Shown: positions 8,103 through 17,508, counted from the stretch's first letter. The stretch is 64,000 nucleotides of DNA from Glaciecola blandensis (GCF_031846165.1 NZ_JAVRIE010000002.1:1-64000); one strand, 5' to 3'. Numbers and translations are program-made. The notes: generated by a model not told the origin, from the letters alone.

Positions 8103-11100
8103 ACTTTAAATCTAGTTGCGCTAGTAGGTGAGTTTGGTCAACAAGCTTACCTGCAATAACGTGCACTACATCGCCATCACCCCTTTCCAGTATGCCTTTC
8201 ACTTGTAGTATCTTGGCATTCATATAGGCCTGCTTTTGTGCGCGAGCTGATGATTGCCAAACAATCACATTGATATTTCCAGTATGATCTTCAAGCGTGA
8301 TGAATGTGACACCCGCGGCTGTGCCCGGACTTTGTTTTCCAGTAACCACACCAATAATGCTAATAAATGACTGGTGTGGAATGTCGACTAAGTGATTCGC
8401 AGGGGTAAACCTTGGTAATAATGCTGCTTGATGCAATAAGGCCATGGGATGGTGTTCAAGTGATAAACCTGTACTCGCAAAGTCTTCTATTAGGTTATCA
8501 AATAGTGATGGCTGTTTAATGTAGCTTGGCTGTGGTATTTCATCTACGCTGTTAGCAAACAAAGGCAGTTCTTGGATCGAGTCCATCAGTTGCCAACGTG
8601 CTTGATAGCGATCGTTTGCTATTTGCGCAAACGCATTTGCACTGGCTAGGGCTTGTAAACAAGATGAGGGCAGCCCAAGTTGACGTACTTCCGCAATACT
8701 TTGATAACCTGTTTCTGGTCGCTGCTTAATTAAATAGTCAACAGAGTCTTTCTTCAAGCCTTTTACTAAGCGTAATCCCATGCGAATGCTTAGCGATTGG
8801 CTTTGTTCATGCTTGGTTTGCAAAGCATGATCGTAGTCTGATGCATTTACGCAAAAATTCAGTGTACTCACACCATGCTGTTTGGCATCTTGAATGATTT
8901 GCGAGGGTGAATAGAAGCCCATCGGTAAGCTATTCAGTAAACCGACATAGAATGCTTCGGGATAGTAATGCTTTAACCATGCAGACACATACGCTAAGAC
9001 TGCAAACGAAGCCGAATGAGATTCAGGAAAACCATACTCACCAAAACCGCAAATTTGTTCAAATAGCCTTAGCGCATAGTCGTGGCTATAACCTCGTTCG
9101 GTCATGCCGTCAGTAAGCTTTTGTTTAAATTTATATAAGTCGCCGTTTTTCTTCCAGCTCGCCATTGCTCTGCGCAAACCGTCAGCTTCGCCACCTGAAA
9201 AACCCGCAGCAACCATTGCCAATTGTATGACTTGTTCTTGAAAAATAGGCACGCCCATAGTGCGTTTCAGTACCTTTTCGATCTCTGGTGAAGGGTAATC
9301 AATTTGCTCTTTTCCATCACGACGAAGTAAATATGGATGCACCATATCACCTTGGATCGGACCCGGACGTACTATCGCAATCTGCACTACTAGGTCGTAA
9401 TACTCCTTGGGTTTTAGGCGCGGTAACATGCTCATTTGGGCACGGGACTCAATTTGGAAAATACCCACAGTATCGGCTTTTTGGATCTGTGCAAAAACTT
9501 GCTGATCATCCGGTAGTGCAGTAATAAAAGGGATGCTATATGTGTGCTGGTAATGCTGTTTAATCAAGTCGAAACTCTTACGAATAGCCGTGAGCATACC
9601 TAACGCGAGCACGTCGACTTTCAATAGCTTTAATGTTTCTAAGTCGTCCTTATCCCATTGAATCACCGTCCTTTCTGCCATTGAAGCATTTTCGATGGGT
9701 ACCATTTCATACAAGGGACCTGCGGAAATAACAAAACCGCCAACGTGCTGAGAAAGGTGGCGAGGAAAGCCAATAAGTTGTTCAACAAGATGAATGAAGT
9801 GCTGTCCTTTAGGGGATTCAGGATCAATACCCAACTCAGTCAATTGAGATTGCCAGCTAAGCTCGCGATCTCGACGATTCACATTCTTGATAAAATAGTC
9901 TAAGTCGGTATTGTTGATACCAATCACTTTTCCAACTTCTCGTAAGGCGCTTTTAAAACGATAGCAGACCACGGTCGCGGCAATTGCGGTGCGCTCTCGA
10001 CCATATTTGCGATAAATATACTGGATGATTTCCTCACGCCGTTCGTGCTCAAAGTCAACATCAATGTCGGGCGGCTCATTGCGTTCCTTAGAAATAAAGC
10101 GTTCAAATAGCACACTGATTTGGCGTGGATCTACCGCTGTTATTTCTAAGCAGTAACACACAATCGAATTTGCGGCTGAGCCGCGGCCTTGATACAGGAT
10201 ATGCTTGGCTTTGGCGAATTGAACAATGTCGTAAATAGTGAGGAAGAAGTATTCATAAGCCTGTTCATTGATGAGTTTGAGCTCTTTTTCAATCGTGGCG
10301 CGGATCTCCTTACTAACTCCAGATGGAAAGCGTTTTGCAATGCCCTGTTCAACTAGTTCGCGTAAGTAAATAGCGGGTGTGGAGCCCGCTGGTAATATTT
10401 CAGCAGGATATTGATAGGCTAACTCAGAAAGGTCAAAGTGACACAAATCAGCAATTTTAACACTGGTTTCGAGCCAGGCTGACGGGTATAAATTACTTAG
10501 CTTTTGCAGTGGTCTTAGACAAGCTTCCTGATTTGATAACGCTTCACGCCCCAAGTCTTGGATGAGACAAGCTTCTCTGATGGCGTGTTGGCAATGTTGT
10601 AAGGCTTGTCTGCTTGGATCATGCATTAAAGCACATGAGCTCGCGACAAGATCTAAGTCAAAACGCTCTGCAATATCCTCACAATAACTAATGTGCTCGT
10701 ACTCGTTTGCGGTTAACCAACGTTTTATACCTAGCCATGTACGTCCAAGGTAGTGCTTATTGAGCCATCTTGCCCAATCATGATCTTGTTGGCTGTCACC
10801 GCTAGGAAGCCAAATACATAGGCAGTGCTTCACCGATTTTAAGTCCCATTCGCTTAGCTCATAGTGGCCTTTCTCTGCACGGCGGCGAGCGTTGGTGATA
10901 ATACGGCAGCACTCACTGTAGGCGAGTTTATTGGGGCAAAGTAAAACAATAATGTTGCCATTGAAAACGAACTTACTGCCGACAATCAGTTTAATCGGTA
11001 GATGATGTTGTTTAATTTCAGCATAAGCGCGCACGATGCCAGCCATTGAGCATTCATCGGTGATAGCAATAGCTTTGTACTGTAAAAAGTAAGCTTGGCG

Positions 11101-11205
11101 AACCATTTCCTCTGGGTGAGAAGCACCCTCCAAAAATGAAAAGTTGGTTTGGCAGACGAGTTCAGCAAAGGCCGCGTGTAGCTTGTTTTTAGATGAAGTA
11201 ACCAT
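8086..11205 (-). CDS. dnaE2: Error-prone DNA polymerase DnaE2 (ImuC)
   Basis: This is the alternative C-family polymerase of the SOS mutasome, which extends across lesions with ImuA and ImuB. An N-terminal PHP domain begins at about residue 10 (SFLEGASHPEEMV). The polymerase core carries PDIDVDF near residue 380 with catalytic Asp residues, and GEYGFPESHSASFA follows. An OB fold lies near the C-terminus. The ATG at 11205 gives 1039 residues, the usual family length. A longer in-frame extension to 11334 would run 146 bases into imuB and is rejected. It overlaps imuB by 17 bases, which indicates coupled translation, and it overlaps the convergent CadC-like gene at the 3' end. Confidence 0.95.
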   Translation of the reverse strand: MVTSSKNKLHAAFAELVCQTNFSFLEGASHPEEMVRQAYFLQYKAIAITDECSMAGIVRAYAEIKQHHLPIKLIVGSKFVFNGNIIVLLCPNKLAYSECCRIITNARRRAEKGHYELSEWDLKSVKHCLCIWLPSGDSQQDHDWARWLNKHYLGRTWLGIKRWLTANEYEHISYCEDIAERFDLDLVASSCALMHDPSRQALQHCQHAIREACLIQDLGREALSNQEACLRPLQKLSNLYPSAWLETSVKIADLCHFDLSELAYQYPAEILPAGSTPAIYLRELVEQGIAKRFPSGVSKEIRATIEKELKLINEQAYEYFFLTIYDIVQFAKAKHILYQGRGSAANSIVCYCLEITAVDPRQISVLFERFISKERNEPPDIDVDFEHERREEIIQYIYRKYGRERTAIAATVVCYRFKSALREVGKVIGINNTDLDYFIKNVNRRDRELSWQSQLTELGIDPESPKGQHFIHLVEQLIGFPRHLSQHVGGFVISAGPLYEMVPIENASMAERTVIQWDKDDLETLKLLKVDVLALGMLTAIRKSFDLIKQHYQHTYSIPFITALPDDQQVFAQIQKADTVGIFQIESRAQMSMLPRLKPKEYYDLVVQIAIVRPGPIQGDMVHPYLLRRDGKEQIDYPSPEIEKVLKRTMGVPIFQEQVIQLAMVAAGFSGGEADGLRRAMASWKKNGDLYKFKQKLTDGMTERGYSHDYALRLFEQICGFGEYGFPESHSASFAVLAYVSAWLKHYYPEAFYVGLLNSLPMGFYSPSQIIQDAKQHGVSTLNFCVNASDYDHALQTKHEQSQSLSIRMGLRLVKGLKKDSVDYLIKQRPETGYQSIAEVRQLGLPSSCLQALASANAFAQIANDRYQARWQLMDSIQELPLFANSVDEIPQPSYIKQPSLFDNLIEDFASTGLSLEHHPMALLHQAALLPRFTPANHLVDIPHQSFISIIGVVTGKQSPGTAAGVTFITLEDHTGNINVIVWQSSARAQKQAYMNAKILQVKGILERGDGDVVHVIAGKLVDQTHLLAQLDLKSREFR

Positions 11206-12652
11206 GAATAAACCACTCGTCTTTGGGTGTTCTAAATATCCATAATTGCTGTCCCTGTTTGCTTTGCGCCAAAAAGTAATCGCGCTGTATTTCTTGTTTA
11301 TCCCACCATCCTGACACAATGCGTTCTGGGCCATCTATGATTTGTGCCTTGCCTTGTAAAGGGCGAGGTTCTTTGAGTAAAAACCCCGGCCTGTCTAAGT
11401 AGATTTTAGTGGCCTTTATCCGCTTTCTATTGTCCTGTTGTTGGTGGTATCGACTATTGCACTCAGGCCGATAATCGTCGCTGTAGTGCAGCAAGCTCAC
11501 TTGCTCTTCTCCAAGTTTAGCTTGCAAGCGAGAAAGCAAAGTCATTGCCGCAATATGCGTGCTTTTTTGGGTGAAAAAATCGCTATCACACAGGTCGGCT
11601 TTTTCAATTTTACGACAGCTTAATGTAATCCCATATACTGCTGAGCTTAAGCTAAGGCTCTCAAATCGCAGGGCAATAATATCTAGCCAGTGAGCGCTTT
11701 TGTACAAAGGCTGCGCACTATTAATCACTTGTTCAATAGGCTCATGTTCTCGTTGATGTAAGCAAATCGTCAGACTCAATGCTAATGCGTTACGTACTAA
11801 CAAATATGATTCAAGTGTTTGCAAACAACGCTCAAGCACAGGAAGAAGTTTATCCACAAGCTCAATGTCGTAAAGAAGCTCTAGGTATTGTTGATAATGC
11901 TCGGGTGGTTGGTAAAAACGAAGTTTTGCCGGCGCTTCTCCGCGTAGCTCAGCAATTAGGTGTAGACTCAATTTAGATACCCGAGTAGCAAGCTCTGATG
12001 AGGGATGTGATAATAAGTCATCAATTGTTTTTACGCCGACACGTTGTAGCTTTTCAATATCTTTACGATCAATATCACTCATAGAAAGCGTACATTGCTT
12101 GAGTTCTTGCGCAATGGAGGTTTTGTTATCACTCATGAATCGGCGACGATGTTTCGCAATGAGTTTTGCTACATTTACAGAATAAGCGCTAGCATAATAA
12201 ACGTCGAATGAGTGTTGCGCTAAGCTGCGTTTTATCGCTTGCCAGTAGTGCTCTAAACTGCCATATAAACGCAGCATATTTTGTGCACGTAAATACAAAC
12301 CGTGGGGCTCATCAATAACGATATCAGAGGTTAATAAGTACAATTCATTGGCCAAACTTTCGAGAGTTTGCTTAGCAAGTTCAAGCTTGTATTCACTGAC
12401 CGCTAACTCAGCACAAAGTAGACTTGCACTCGCTAAACCCATGCCATGCTTAATGCCTAGTTTAGCAGCTGCACGATTGAGCTGAATAACCTGATTGAGT
12501 TTGGGATCATATACAATCCGAGCTTGTTGAGAGCGTTGCTGCACCCTTTGTGTATTTGGTTCTTGCAGATGAATACCTTCCGCTTCTTGGACATTTAGCT
12601 GTAAATTCGGGAGGTAGATATATATCCACAATGAAGAGGTATCGAACTGCAT
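11189..12652 (-). CDS. imuB: ImuB, Y-family polymerase-like mutasome protein
   Basis: This is a DinB-like protein that bridges DnaE2 and the beta clamp. The N-terminus (LWIYIYLPNLQLN) aligns with the Y-family motif that normally carries the first catalytic Asp, but the acid is absent. The second acidic motif is reduced to IDEPHGLYL. Loss of the catalytic residues is the known hallmark of ImuB. A helix-hairpin-helix-like segment follows (LQRVGVKTIDDLLSHP). The C-terminus holds QGQQLWIF, which could be part of the partner-binding tail. Length is 487 residues. It sits 18 bases after imuA and overlaps dnaE2, so it is the middle gene of a three-gene SOS operon. Confidence 0.93.
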   Translation of the reverse strand: MQFDTSSLWIYIYLPNLQLNVQEAEGIHLQEPNTQRVQQRSQQARIVYDPKLNQVIQLNRAAAKLGIKHGMGLASASLLCAELAVSEYKLELAKQTLESLANELYLLTSDIVIDEPHGLYLRAQNMLRLYGSLEHYWQAIKRSLAQHSFDVYYASAYSVNVAKLIAKHRRRFMSDNKTSIAQELKQCTLSMSDIDRKDIEKLQRVGVKTIDDLLSHPSSELATRVSKLSLHLIAELRGEAPAKLRFYQPPEHYQQYLELLYDIELVDKLLPVLERCLQTLESYLLVRNALALSLTICLHQREHEPIEQVINSAQPLYKSAHWLDIIALRFESLSLSSAVYGITLSCRKIEKADLCDSDFFTQKSTHIAAMTLLSRLQAKLGEEQVSLLHYSDDYRPECNSRYHQQQDNRKRIKATKIYLDRPGFLLKEPRPLQGKAQIIDGPERIVSGWWDKQEIQRDYFLAQSKQGQQLWIFRTPKDEWFIHGYFI

Positions 12653-12670
12653 AGGGTTTGACTGCTTAAA

Positions 12671-13360
12671 CTATTGATTAGCATGCAGTGCAACAACATT
12701 GTGTTGTTGAGCTTTCATTGGCTTTCGCATAGGTGAACCGAGCTTTGCTTTGAAAGGCACTTTCACCGTAAATGGTGGCAAGGGCCAGCCCACTTTTTGT
12801 TTATTGATTTTTACCTGAACCATTTGCTTATCTCGCTTCATTGAAAGTGACAAGCTAACCGGCAAATTCTCAATTTGATGCTGACCACTGGTAAAAAAGA
12901 AGTTCAAGCACTGGCCCTTTAAAGCCGCGAGCTCTAACTTTTTTGCTTGGCTTTGTTGTAAGGTATTTTGCCATACAAATACAGCGCTACAGGCGCCACT
13001 TTTGGCACATTGCTCTGCGCTCCAAAGCGCTTCTTGAGAGCTATTCGCCTGAATAATTAATACCCGTTCTAAGTCGATGCCTTCGCTAAGAAGGAACTCG
13101 GCATTTAATAAATGAGGTGGAGCAATGAAGGCACATAGGCGCTTGTCTTCGTGCATGTTAAGTAGCGCTGGTACGACTAAACGCATTTCGCCACAGCCTA
13201 GAATAGAAGCAATGTGCACTAGTCCTGATTGTGGAAATCCACCATTGAGTGCTTCGTCGAGCTTTTGATAACCTGTAGCAACACGCTCCTGTTGTTGATC
13301 TAGTTTGGCCGCTGTCCACACAAGTTGTTTTTTCTGTAAATCATGTAGCAGAGATTTCAT
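12671..13360 (-). CDS. imuA: ImuA, SOS mutasome accessory protein (RecA/SulA-like fold)
   Basis: It is the first gene of the imuA-imuB-dnaE2 cassette. The start region GYQKLDEALNGGFPQSGLVHI (split by a Gly turn) resembles the RecA/RadA core. The P-loop position reads GCGEM at residues 55-59 and lacks the Lys-Thr of a working Walker A motif, as expected for this family. The protein has 229 residues. A LexA box and promoter lie 27 bases upstream of the ATG. The family is required for damage-induced mutagenesis in bacteria that lack UmuDC, although its exact role is unsettled. Confidence 0.93.
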   Translation of the reverse strand: MKSLLHDLQKKQLVWTAAKLDQQQERVATGYQKLDEALNGGFPQSGLVHIASILGCGEMRLVVPALLNMHEDKRLCAFIAPPHLLNAEFLLSEGIDLERVLIIQANSSQEALWSAEQCAKSGACSAVFVWQNTLQQSQAKKLELAALKGQCLNFFFTSGQHQIENLPVSLSLSMKRDKQMVQVKINKQKVGWPLPPFTVKVPFKAKLGSPMRKPMKAQQHNVVALHANQ

Positions 13361-13386
13361 CTAGCACCTAATCATAATTAGCTTAT

Positions 13387-13428
13387 ATGTATATTTATAC
13401 AGTATAAATGCTTATGTTTTTTGATCAA
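13387..13428 (-). promoter_or_regulatory. LexA-controlled promoter of imuA-imuB-dnaE2
   Basis: On the minus strand there is a -35 box TTGATC (13423-13428), a 16-base spacer and a -10 box TATACT (13401-13406). A LexA box CTGT-N8-ACAT occupies 13387-13402, one base off the consensus CTGT-N8-ACAG, and overlaps the -10 box. Repressor bound there would block RNA polymerase, the standard SOS arrangement. The imuA start codon is 27 bases downstream of the box. Confidence 0.85.
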
Positions 13429-13614
13429 GGAATTGTTTTACAATGCCGCTACAGGCGAGAACAAAAAGCACAAGTTAATGATTAGATTATGTTTTTATTT
13501 TTGATGTCTGTGCATTTTGAATTTGTATTTTATAGGGCTCTTATGTACTGTAGTTTTACACCTTTGCTCACTATTTTATTGAGTTCAAGGACTTAACTTA
13601 GGAGCGGCGTCGCG

Positions 13615-14070
13615 ATGAAAAACAGACTCAAAAAAATGTACTATGTATTAATGCTTAGTTTATGCATGAGTGTAAACAGCTATGCGGAATACGATGAAGA
13701 GCTCGCAGCCTCGGTGGGAGCGGATGACTACGGCATGAAATCTTATGTCATGGTGTTGTTAGTGACCGGCGATAAAACAGTTGAAGATAAAGCGGAAAGA
13801 GACAAAGCATTTGCTGGCCATTTTGCCAATATGAGTCAGTTAGCAGAAGAAAAGAAGCTGGTTGTCGCTGGCCCTTTTGTTGAGGCGAGGCCAAAACGAG
13901 GCTTATTCATCTTTAATACCGATAGTTTAGAAACGGCTGAAACCTGGGTGAAAACCGACCCTGCAGTAAAAGCGGGCATTTTCAATTATGAGCTATACAA
14001 AATATACAGCTCAGCGGCTTTGATGTTGGTGAATGAACAACACAAGAAACTGCAAAAAACGGCAATGTAA
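13615..14070 (+). CDS. Exported YciI-like (YCII-related) protein
   Basis: The 151-residue protein has an N-terminal signal peptide (about residues 1-24, ending NSYA-EY). It continues into a ferredoxin-like YCII-related domain: a FAGHFANMSQLAEEKKLV helix, then VAGPFVEARPKRGLFIF and a C-terminal strand YELYKIY. YCII domains are mostly cytoplasmic and of poorly defined function, so an exported version is notable. The start is supported by TAGGAGCG upstream. It is transcribed away from imuA and converges with the EAL-HDOD gene. Confidence 0.8.
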   Translation: MKNRLKKMYYVLMLSLCMSVNSYAEYDEELAASVGADDYGMKSYVMVLLVTGDKTVEDKAERDKAFAGHFANMSQLAEEKKLVVAGPFVEARPKRGLFIFNTDSLETAETWVKTDPAVKAGIFNYELYKIYSSAALMLVNEQHKKLQKTAM

Positions 14071-14082
14071 ACAGGCATGCCT

Positions 14083-14122
14083 ATGAAGAGTAGTTTGATG
14101 TTTATTACAAACTACTCTTCAT
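14083..14122. terminator. Strong hairpin between convergent genes, overlapping a stop codon
   Basis: A perfect 14-bp stem (14083-14096 with 14109-14122, ATGAAGAGTAGTTT) has a 12-base loop. The right arm is the last coding stretch of the EAL-HDOD gene (codons for MKSS), so the stop codon lies in the loop. There is no long T run, so it may act as a bidirectional terminator or as a 3' end stabiliser. Confidence 0.55.
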
Positions 14123-15331
14123 TTCATTCGCCCAAGTAGTCGCTTGATAGTACATCTGAAAAAGATCTTCCATGGGTGAATTAATTCTTTCAGCGAAAGC
14201 TTCAATTTTAGCCCAATCTGCAGTCTCAAACGCGACGCACAATTGATATTGCTGGGCGAGTTCATCCTCTTGCTCTTTTTTACACAGTACATTTTTGATG
14301 ACTTCAGTGAAAGGTAGCTTCTCTAAAACTTGTTCAATAGGCATATCGAGTAATGCGTCTGTTCGTGAGAACAAGCCCAATATAAAACTATTTGGCGGAT
14401 CTTCAGCAATGCCCATTTTAGATGACACTAACTTACAGAATTGTGCTCGGGTTAAGCTTGAAACTAATAAGTCTTCTGGCTTATTACCTTTTAAATTGGC
14501 AAGTGTTAGCAAGGCAATAAACTTTTTCAGTTCGACATGACCTAAGTACTTTAGAGCATGAGACAATGACTCAATCTTGTTGCGCTTATTCACACTGGGG
14601 TTGTTAATAAAGCGCATTAGCTTAAATGTAAGCCCCACATCTTTTTCAAATACTTCAGTGACCTTCTGTACATCTAAGGTCGTTGCTACGCTAATGCGTA
14701 AAAGTTCGACAACAGAGGTCATCGAGATATCGATATTTTTATGCTTTACCACTTCTGGTTTAGATAAAAAATAGCCTTGAAAATAGTGAAAACCCGCTTC
14801 TTTAAAGCGTTCGAACTCTTCATGAGTTTCGACTCTTTCAGCTACTAATATTTTACCTTGTTTCTTAAAGGCGTCTATTTGGTCAACGACACTTGGATTT
14901 GTTAGGTCAACCGCTTCAACTTCCAGTTTGATATACGATATGAAGGGCATGAGTGGCTGCCAATGAGCACTAAAGTCATAGTCATCTAGCGCAATTTTAT
15001 AACCCATTTCATGGATTTGTTCGCAAGCCTTCACTAATTCAGGGCTGACATCGACCGTTTCAACAATTTCAATAACGACATTTTTGGGGTCTAGCGTAGA
15101 CGGAAATCGATAAATAATAGTGTCGGTATGGAAGTTGATAAATGCGGCTTTGTTGAAAGTGATGCTTTCTACGCCGATAGACAAGTGACTGGCGGCTAGC
15201 ATGTTGCTTGTGGCTTCGTCTGGAGAGATATCAGGGAAACAGTTTTTTACACCATCGCGGAATAATAATTCATAGCCAAACACGTTTTTCTTCGTGTCGT
15301 AAATCGCTTGTCGTGCTACATATGCAAACAT
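14105..15331 (-). CDS. EAL-HDOD signalling protein (YuxH/CdgJ-like), EAL probably inactive
   Basis: The ATG at 15331 gives MFAYVARQAIYD, the usual opening of this family, with AGG about 9 bases upstream; the longer frame to 15373 adds 14 atypical residues. Residues 1-200 are an EAL-like domain in which the signature Glu-Ala-Leu is replaced (EIVET in the second beta strand) and the DDFG-type metal site reads DDYDFS. Catalytic c-di-GMP hydrolysis is therefore unlikely. Residues 205-400 form an HDOD domain (LRISVATT, LSHALKYLGHVELKKF). Vibrio proteins of this layout regulate motility; the role here is inferred. Confidence 0.88.
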   Translation of the reverse strand: MFAYVARQAIYDTKKNVFGYELLFRDGVKNCFPDISPDEATSNMLAASHLSIGVESITFNKAAFINFHTDTIIYRFPSTLDPKNVVIEIVETVDVSPELVKACEQIHEMGYKIALDDYDFSAHWQPLMPFISYIKLEVEAVDLTNPSVVDQIDAFKKQGKILVAERVETHEEFERFKEAGFHYFQGYFLSKPEVVKHKNIDISMTSVVELLRISVATTLDVQKVTEVFEKDVGLTFKLMRFINNPSVNKRNKIESLSHALKYLGHVELKKFIALLTLANLKGNKPEDLLVSSLTRAQFCKLVSSKMGIAEDPPNSFILGLFSRTDALLDMPIEQVLEKLPFTEVIKNVLCKKEQEDELAQQYQLCVAFETADWAKIEAFAERINSPMEDLFQMYYQATTWANEMKSSL

Positions 15332-15465
15332 CAATGGCCTATCAAGGTGTAAAAGAAGAAATCTAGTATACACATATCGGTTGTGTTGTTAATACTATGA
15401 GGCTTAATTGTGATTGAGCTGCTTATTTAAGCGGCGTTCAGGCATATAATACGCTTTATCAAAAG

Positions 15466-17016
15466 CTAGTATCCAAAGCGTTGCCAACCTTCCAAATAGT
15501 AGCTGATTAACACCGGGTTATGGATGTTATTTACTTCTACGTCGGCATGCGCTTGGTCCTTTGCAAAAACGCGCATGGCATCGAGCATCTTTATGTTCAA
15601 AAACTCGTTTGAGGGTAAAATGGCGTTCTCACGTAAGGTGGATAATTCAGTATCGCTGGCCATGATAAAGCCCCAATCTCCAAATGAGGGGACATCAGCG
15701 CGATAAGGTACGACGTGAGTAAAGCCGCTGGCCTCAACGGTGTTATGAATGCTCCAAAATGCTTTGGTCGCGAAATAAGGGCTGGTGGATTGCGTTACGA
15801 ATATGCCTTTGGGCGCTAAGTTTGTACGCATGGCCTGATAGAACTGCTTGGTATATAGACGTGCAAGTTCAATATTATTAGGGTCGGGTAGGTCGCTAAT
15901 GATTAAGTCGAACGGTACTTGGTTTTCCATCAAATACGTAAAGGCATCGGCAAACACAATTGATAATTTAGGATCGTCTAAACTACCCTCATTATGTGTG
16001 AGTAAATGTGGGTTTGTGCGCGCTAGTTCAACTACGCGCTCGTCCAAATCAACTAATACGATAGCCTCTATCTCAGGGTATCTTAGTAATTGCTTCACCG
16101 CTAAGCCGTCACCCGCTCCAAGTAATAGGACTCTTTTCACTGGGCCTTGTTTATAGGCTAAAGGATAAGAAATAAGAGATTCATGATAGCGATACTCATC
16201 GCGAGATGAGAACTGGATATTGCCGTTCAGATAGAGACGAATATCATCTTCGTTTTTAGTTAGAATGATCTTTTGATAGCGGCTTTGCTCAGCGTGCACA
16301 ATTCGGTCATCGAATAAGGCTTGGTCCCATTCATATAGGGCTTGGCTCGTAAAAACAACACCGGCACTTAGCACTACAGCAATCACAATCAGCCAAGTGA
16401 CGATCTGCCTCTTTGCTGTTCCTAGACTGTTACCAAAATACCGCATGAGGACAGCAATGATGCTCAAGTTAATTAGGCCTAAAACTAAGGAAGATTGATA
16501 ATTACCTAGTACCGGCAATAAGAAGAAAGGAAAGGCGATAGTGGCAATTAAGGCACCAATATAGTCGAACGTAAGAATATTGGCGATATTGCTTTTTAAG
16601 GCCTTAAAAGATTCCATTAAACGAGTGAGAAAGGGGATCTCTAAACCAATCAAAAAGCCTATGGCACAAGTAAGCAACACATAAGTTGGAATAAACAGAC
16701 TCTCGTGAATATAACTTAAATATAACAAGGGGATACTTAGACCGCCGAGCGCCGCCAAGGCAATTTCGAATTGTAAGAACCGCGAAATAAGATTTTCGCC
16801 GATGTACTTAGAGCAGTATGAGCCCGCGCCCATTGCTGCCATATACATACCAATAGTTAAGGAAAAGTACCGCACGCTGTCACCCAAAAAGTAGGAGACA
16901 GTGGTAGCGATAAGTAACTCATAGACTATCGAGCATAAACCCGCGACAAAGGCTGCGTAGGTCAGAGCTAAAGCTTGCTTTTGTGTTTCATCCGAAGGCG
17001 GAATAGGCTCACTCAT
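15466..17016 (-). CDS. speE: Membrane-fused spermidine synthase-like aminopropyltransferase
   Basis: The N-terminal 230 residues hold about seven hydrophobic segments (for example AFVAGLCSIVYELLIATTVS). The C-terminal part is a spermidine-synthase fold: YQKIILTK, the nucleotide-binding GAGDGLAVKQLL, an acidic VDLDERVVELAR and the catalytic-loop ISDLPDPNN. It begins directly after the stop of speD, so decarboxylated SAM made by SpeD is the likely aminopropyl donor. Whether the product is spermidine or another aminopropylated compound cannot be told. Membrane-fused members are known in several bacteria but are less studied than soluble SpeE. Confidence 0.85.
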   Translation of the reverse strand: MSEPIPPSDETQKQALALTYAAFVAGLCSIVYELLIATTVSYFLGDSVRYFSLTIGMYMAAMGAGSYCSKYIGENLISRFLQFEIALAALGGLSIPLLYLSYIHESLFIPTYVLLTCAIGFLIGLEIPFLTRLMESFKALKSNIANILTFDYIGALIATIAFPFFLLPVLGNYQSSLVLGLINLSIIAVLMRYFGNSLGTAKRQIVTWLIVIAVVLSAGVVFTSQALYEWDQALFDDRIVHAEQSRYQKIILTKNEDDIRLYLNGNIQFSSRDEYRYHESLISYPLAYKQGPVKRVLLLGAGDGLAVKQLLRYPEIEAIVLVDLDERVVELARTNPHLLTHNEGSLDDPKLSIVFADAFTYLMENQVPFDLIISDLPDPNNIELARLYTKQFYQAMRTNLAPKGIFVTQSTSPYFATKAFWSIHNTVEASGFTHVVPYRADVPSFGDWGFIMASDTELSTLRENAILPSNEFLNIKMLDAMRVFAKDQAHADVEVNNIHNPVLISYYLEGWQRFGY

Positions 17017-17400
17017 TTAAGCGATCTTTCGTCGCAAACCAGCATCACTTTGGCCGCCTCGCGAGTACACTTGTTTATCGATTTTTTGCGGTTTAAAGCT
17101 TTTTTCTAGGGGAGTGATAGCTTGCTCGGGATCGCAATCACCACACATGAAAATATCAATGGCTGCAAAATGCGTTTCGGGCCAAGTATGAATACTGATA
17201 TGGGACTCAGCGAGAAGTGCAACGCCAGTGATCCCTTGGCCTTCACCAAAGCTGTGCACTTGTATGTTCAAAACAGTTGCGCCGCATGCGTTGGCAGCGC
17301 TCTGTAATGCTGTTTTTATAAAGTCAGCATCGCAAAGGTGTGACGCTTTATAAAAATCCAATAGCACATGTTTGCCCGGTGCGAAGTTGGGCTGAGACAT
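17017..17400 (-). CDS. speD: S-adenosylmethionine decarboxylase proenzyme
   Basis: This is the small (127-residue) class of AdoMet decarboxylase that self-cleaves to make a pyruvoyl group. The cleavage site is Glu65-Ser66 in AESHISIHTWPE, and the catalytic Cys86 is in FMCGDCDPE. It supplies decarboxylated SAM for polyamine synthesis. It is the first gene of a two-gene operon with the aminopropyltransferase, with no space between stop and next start. Confidence 0.94.
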   Translation of the reverse strand: MSQPNFAPGKHVLLDFYKASHLCDADFIKTALQSAANACGATVLNIQVHSFGEGQGITGVALLAESHISIHTWPETHFAAIDIFMCGDCDPEQAITPLEKSFKPQKIDKQVYSRGGQSDAGLRRKIA

Positions 17401-17508
17401 CTAAACTCCTTGTCAGTCACGCTGCTTTTCTTGGGCCTAAGAATATGGCATTCGAGACGGTGGCGCAATCATAAAAAGTCGATGAATGGTCGCAGTCTTC
17501 CAGGCTCT

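Noticed and set aside
11206..11334. Longer N-terminus for dnaE2
   Set aside because: It would lie almost wholly inside imuB in another frame and does not resemble the PHP domain start; ATG at 11205 gives the family length.
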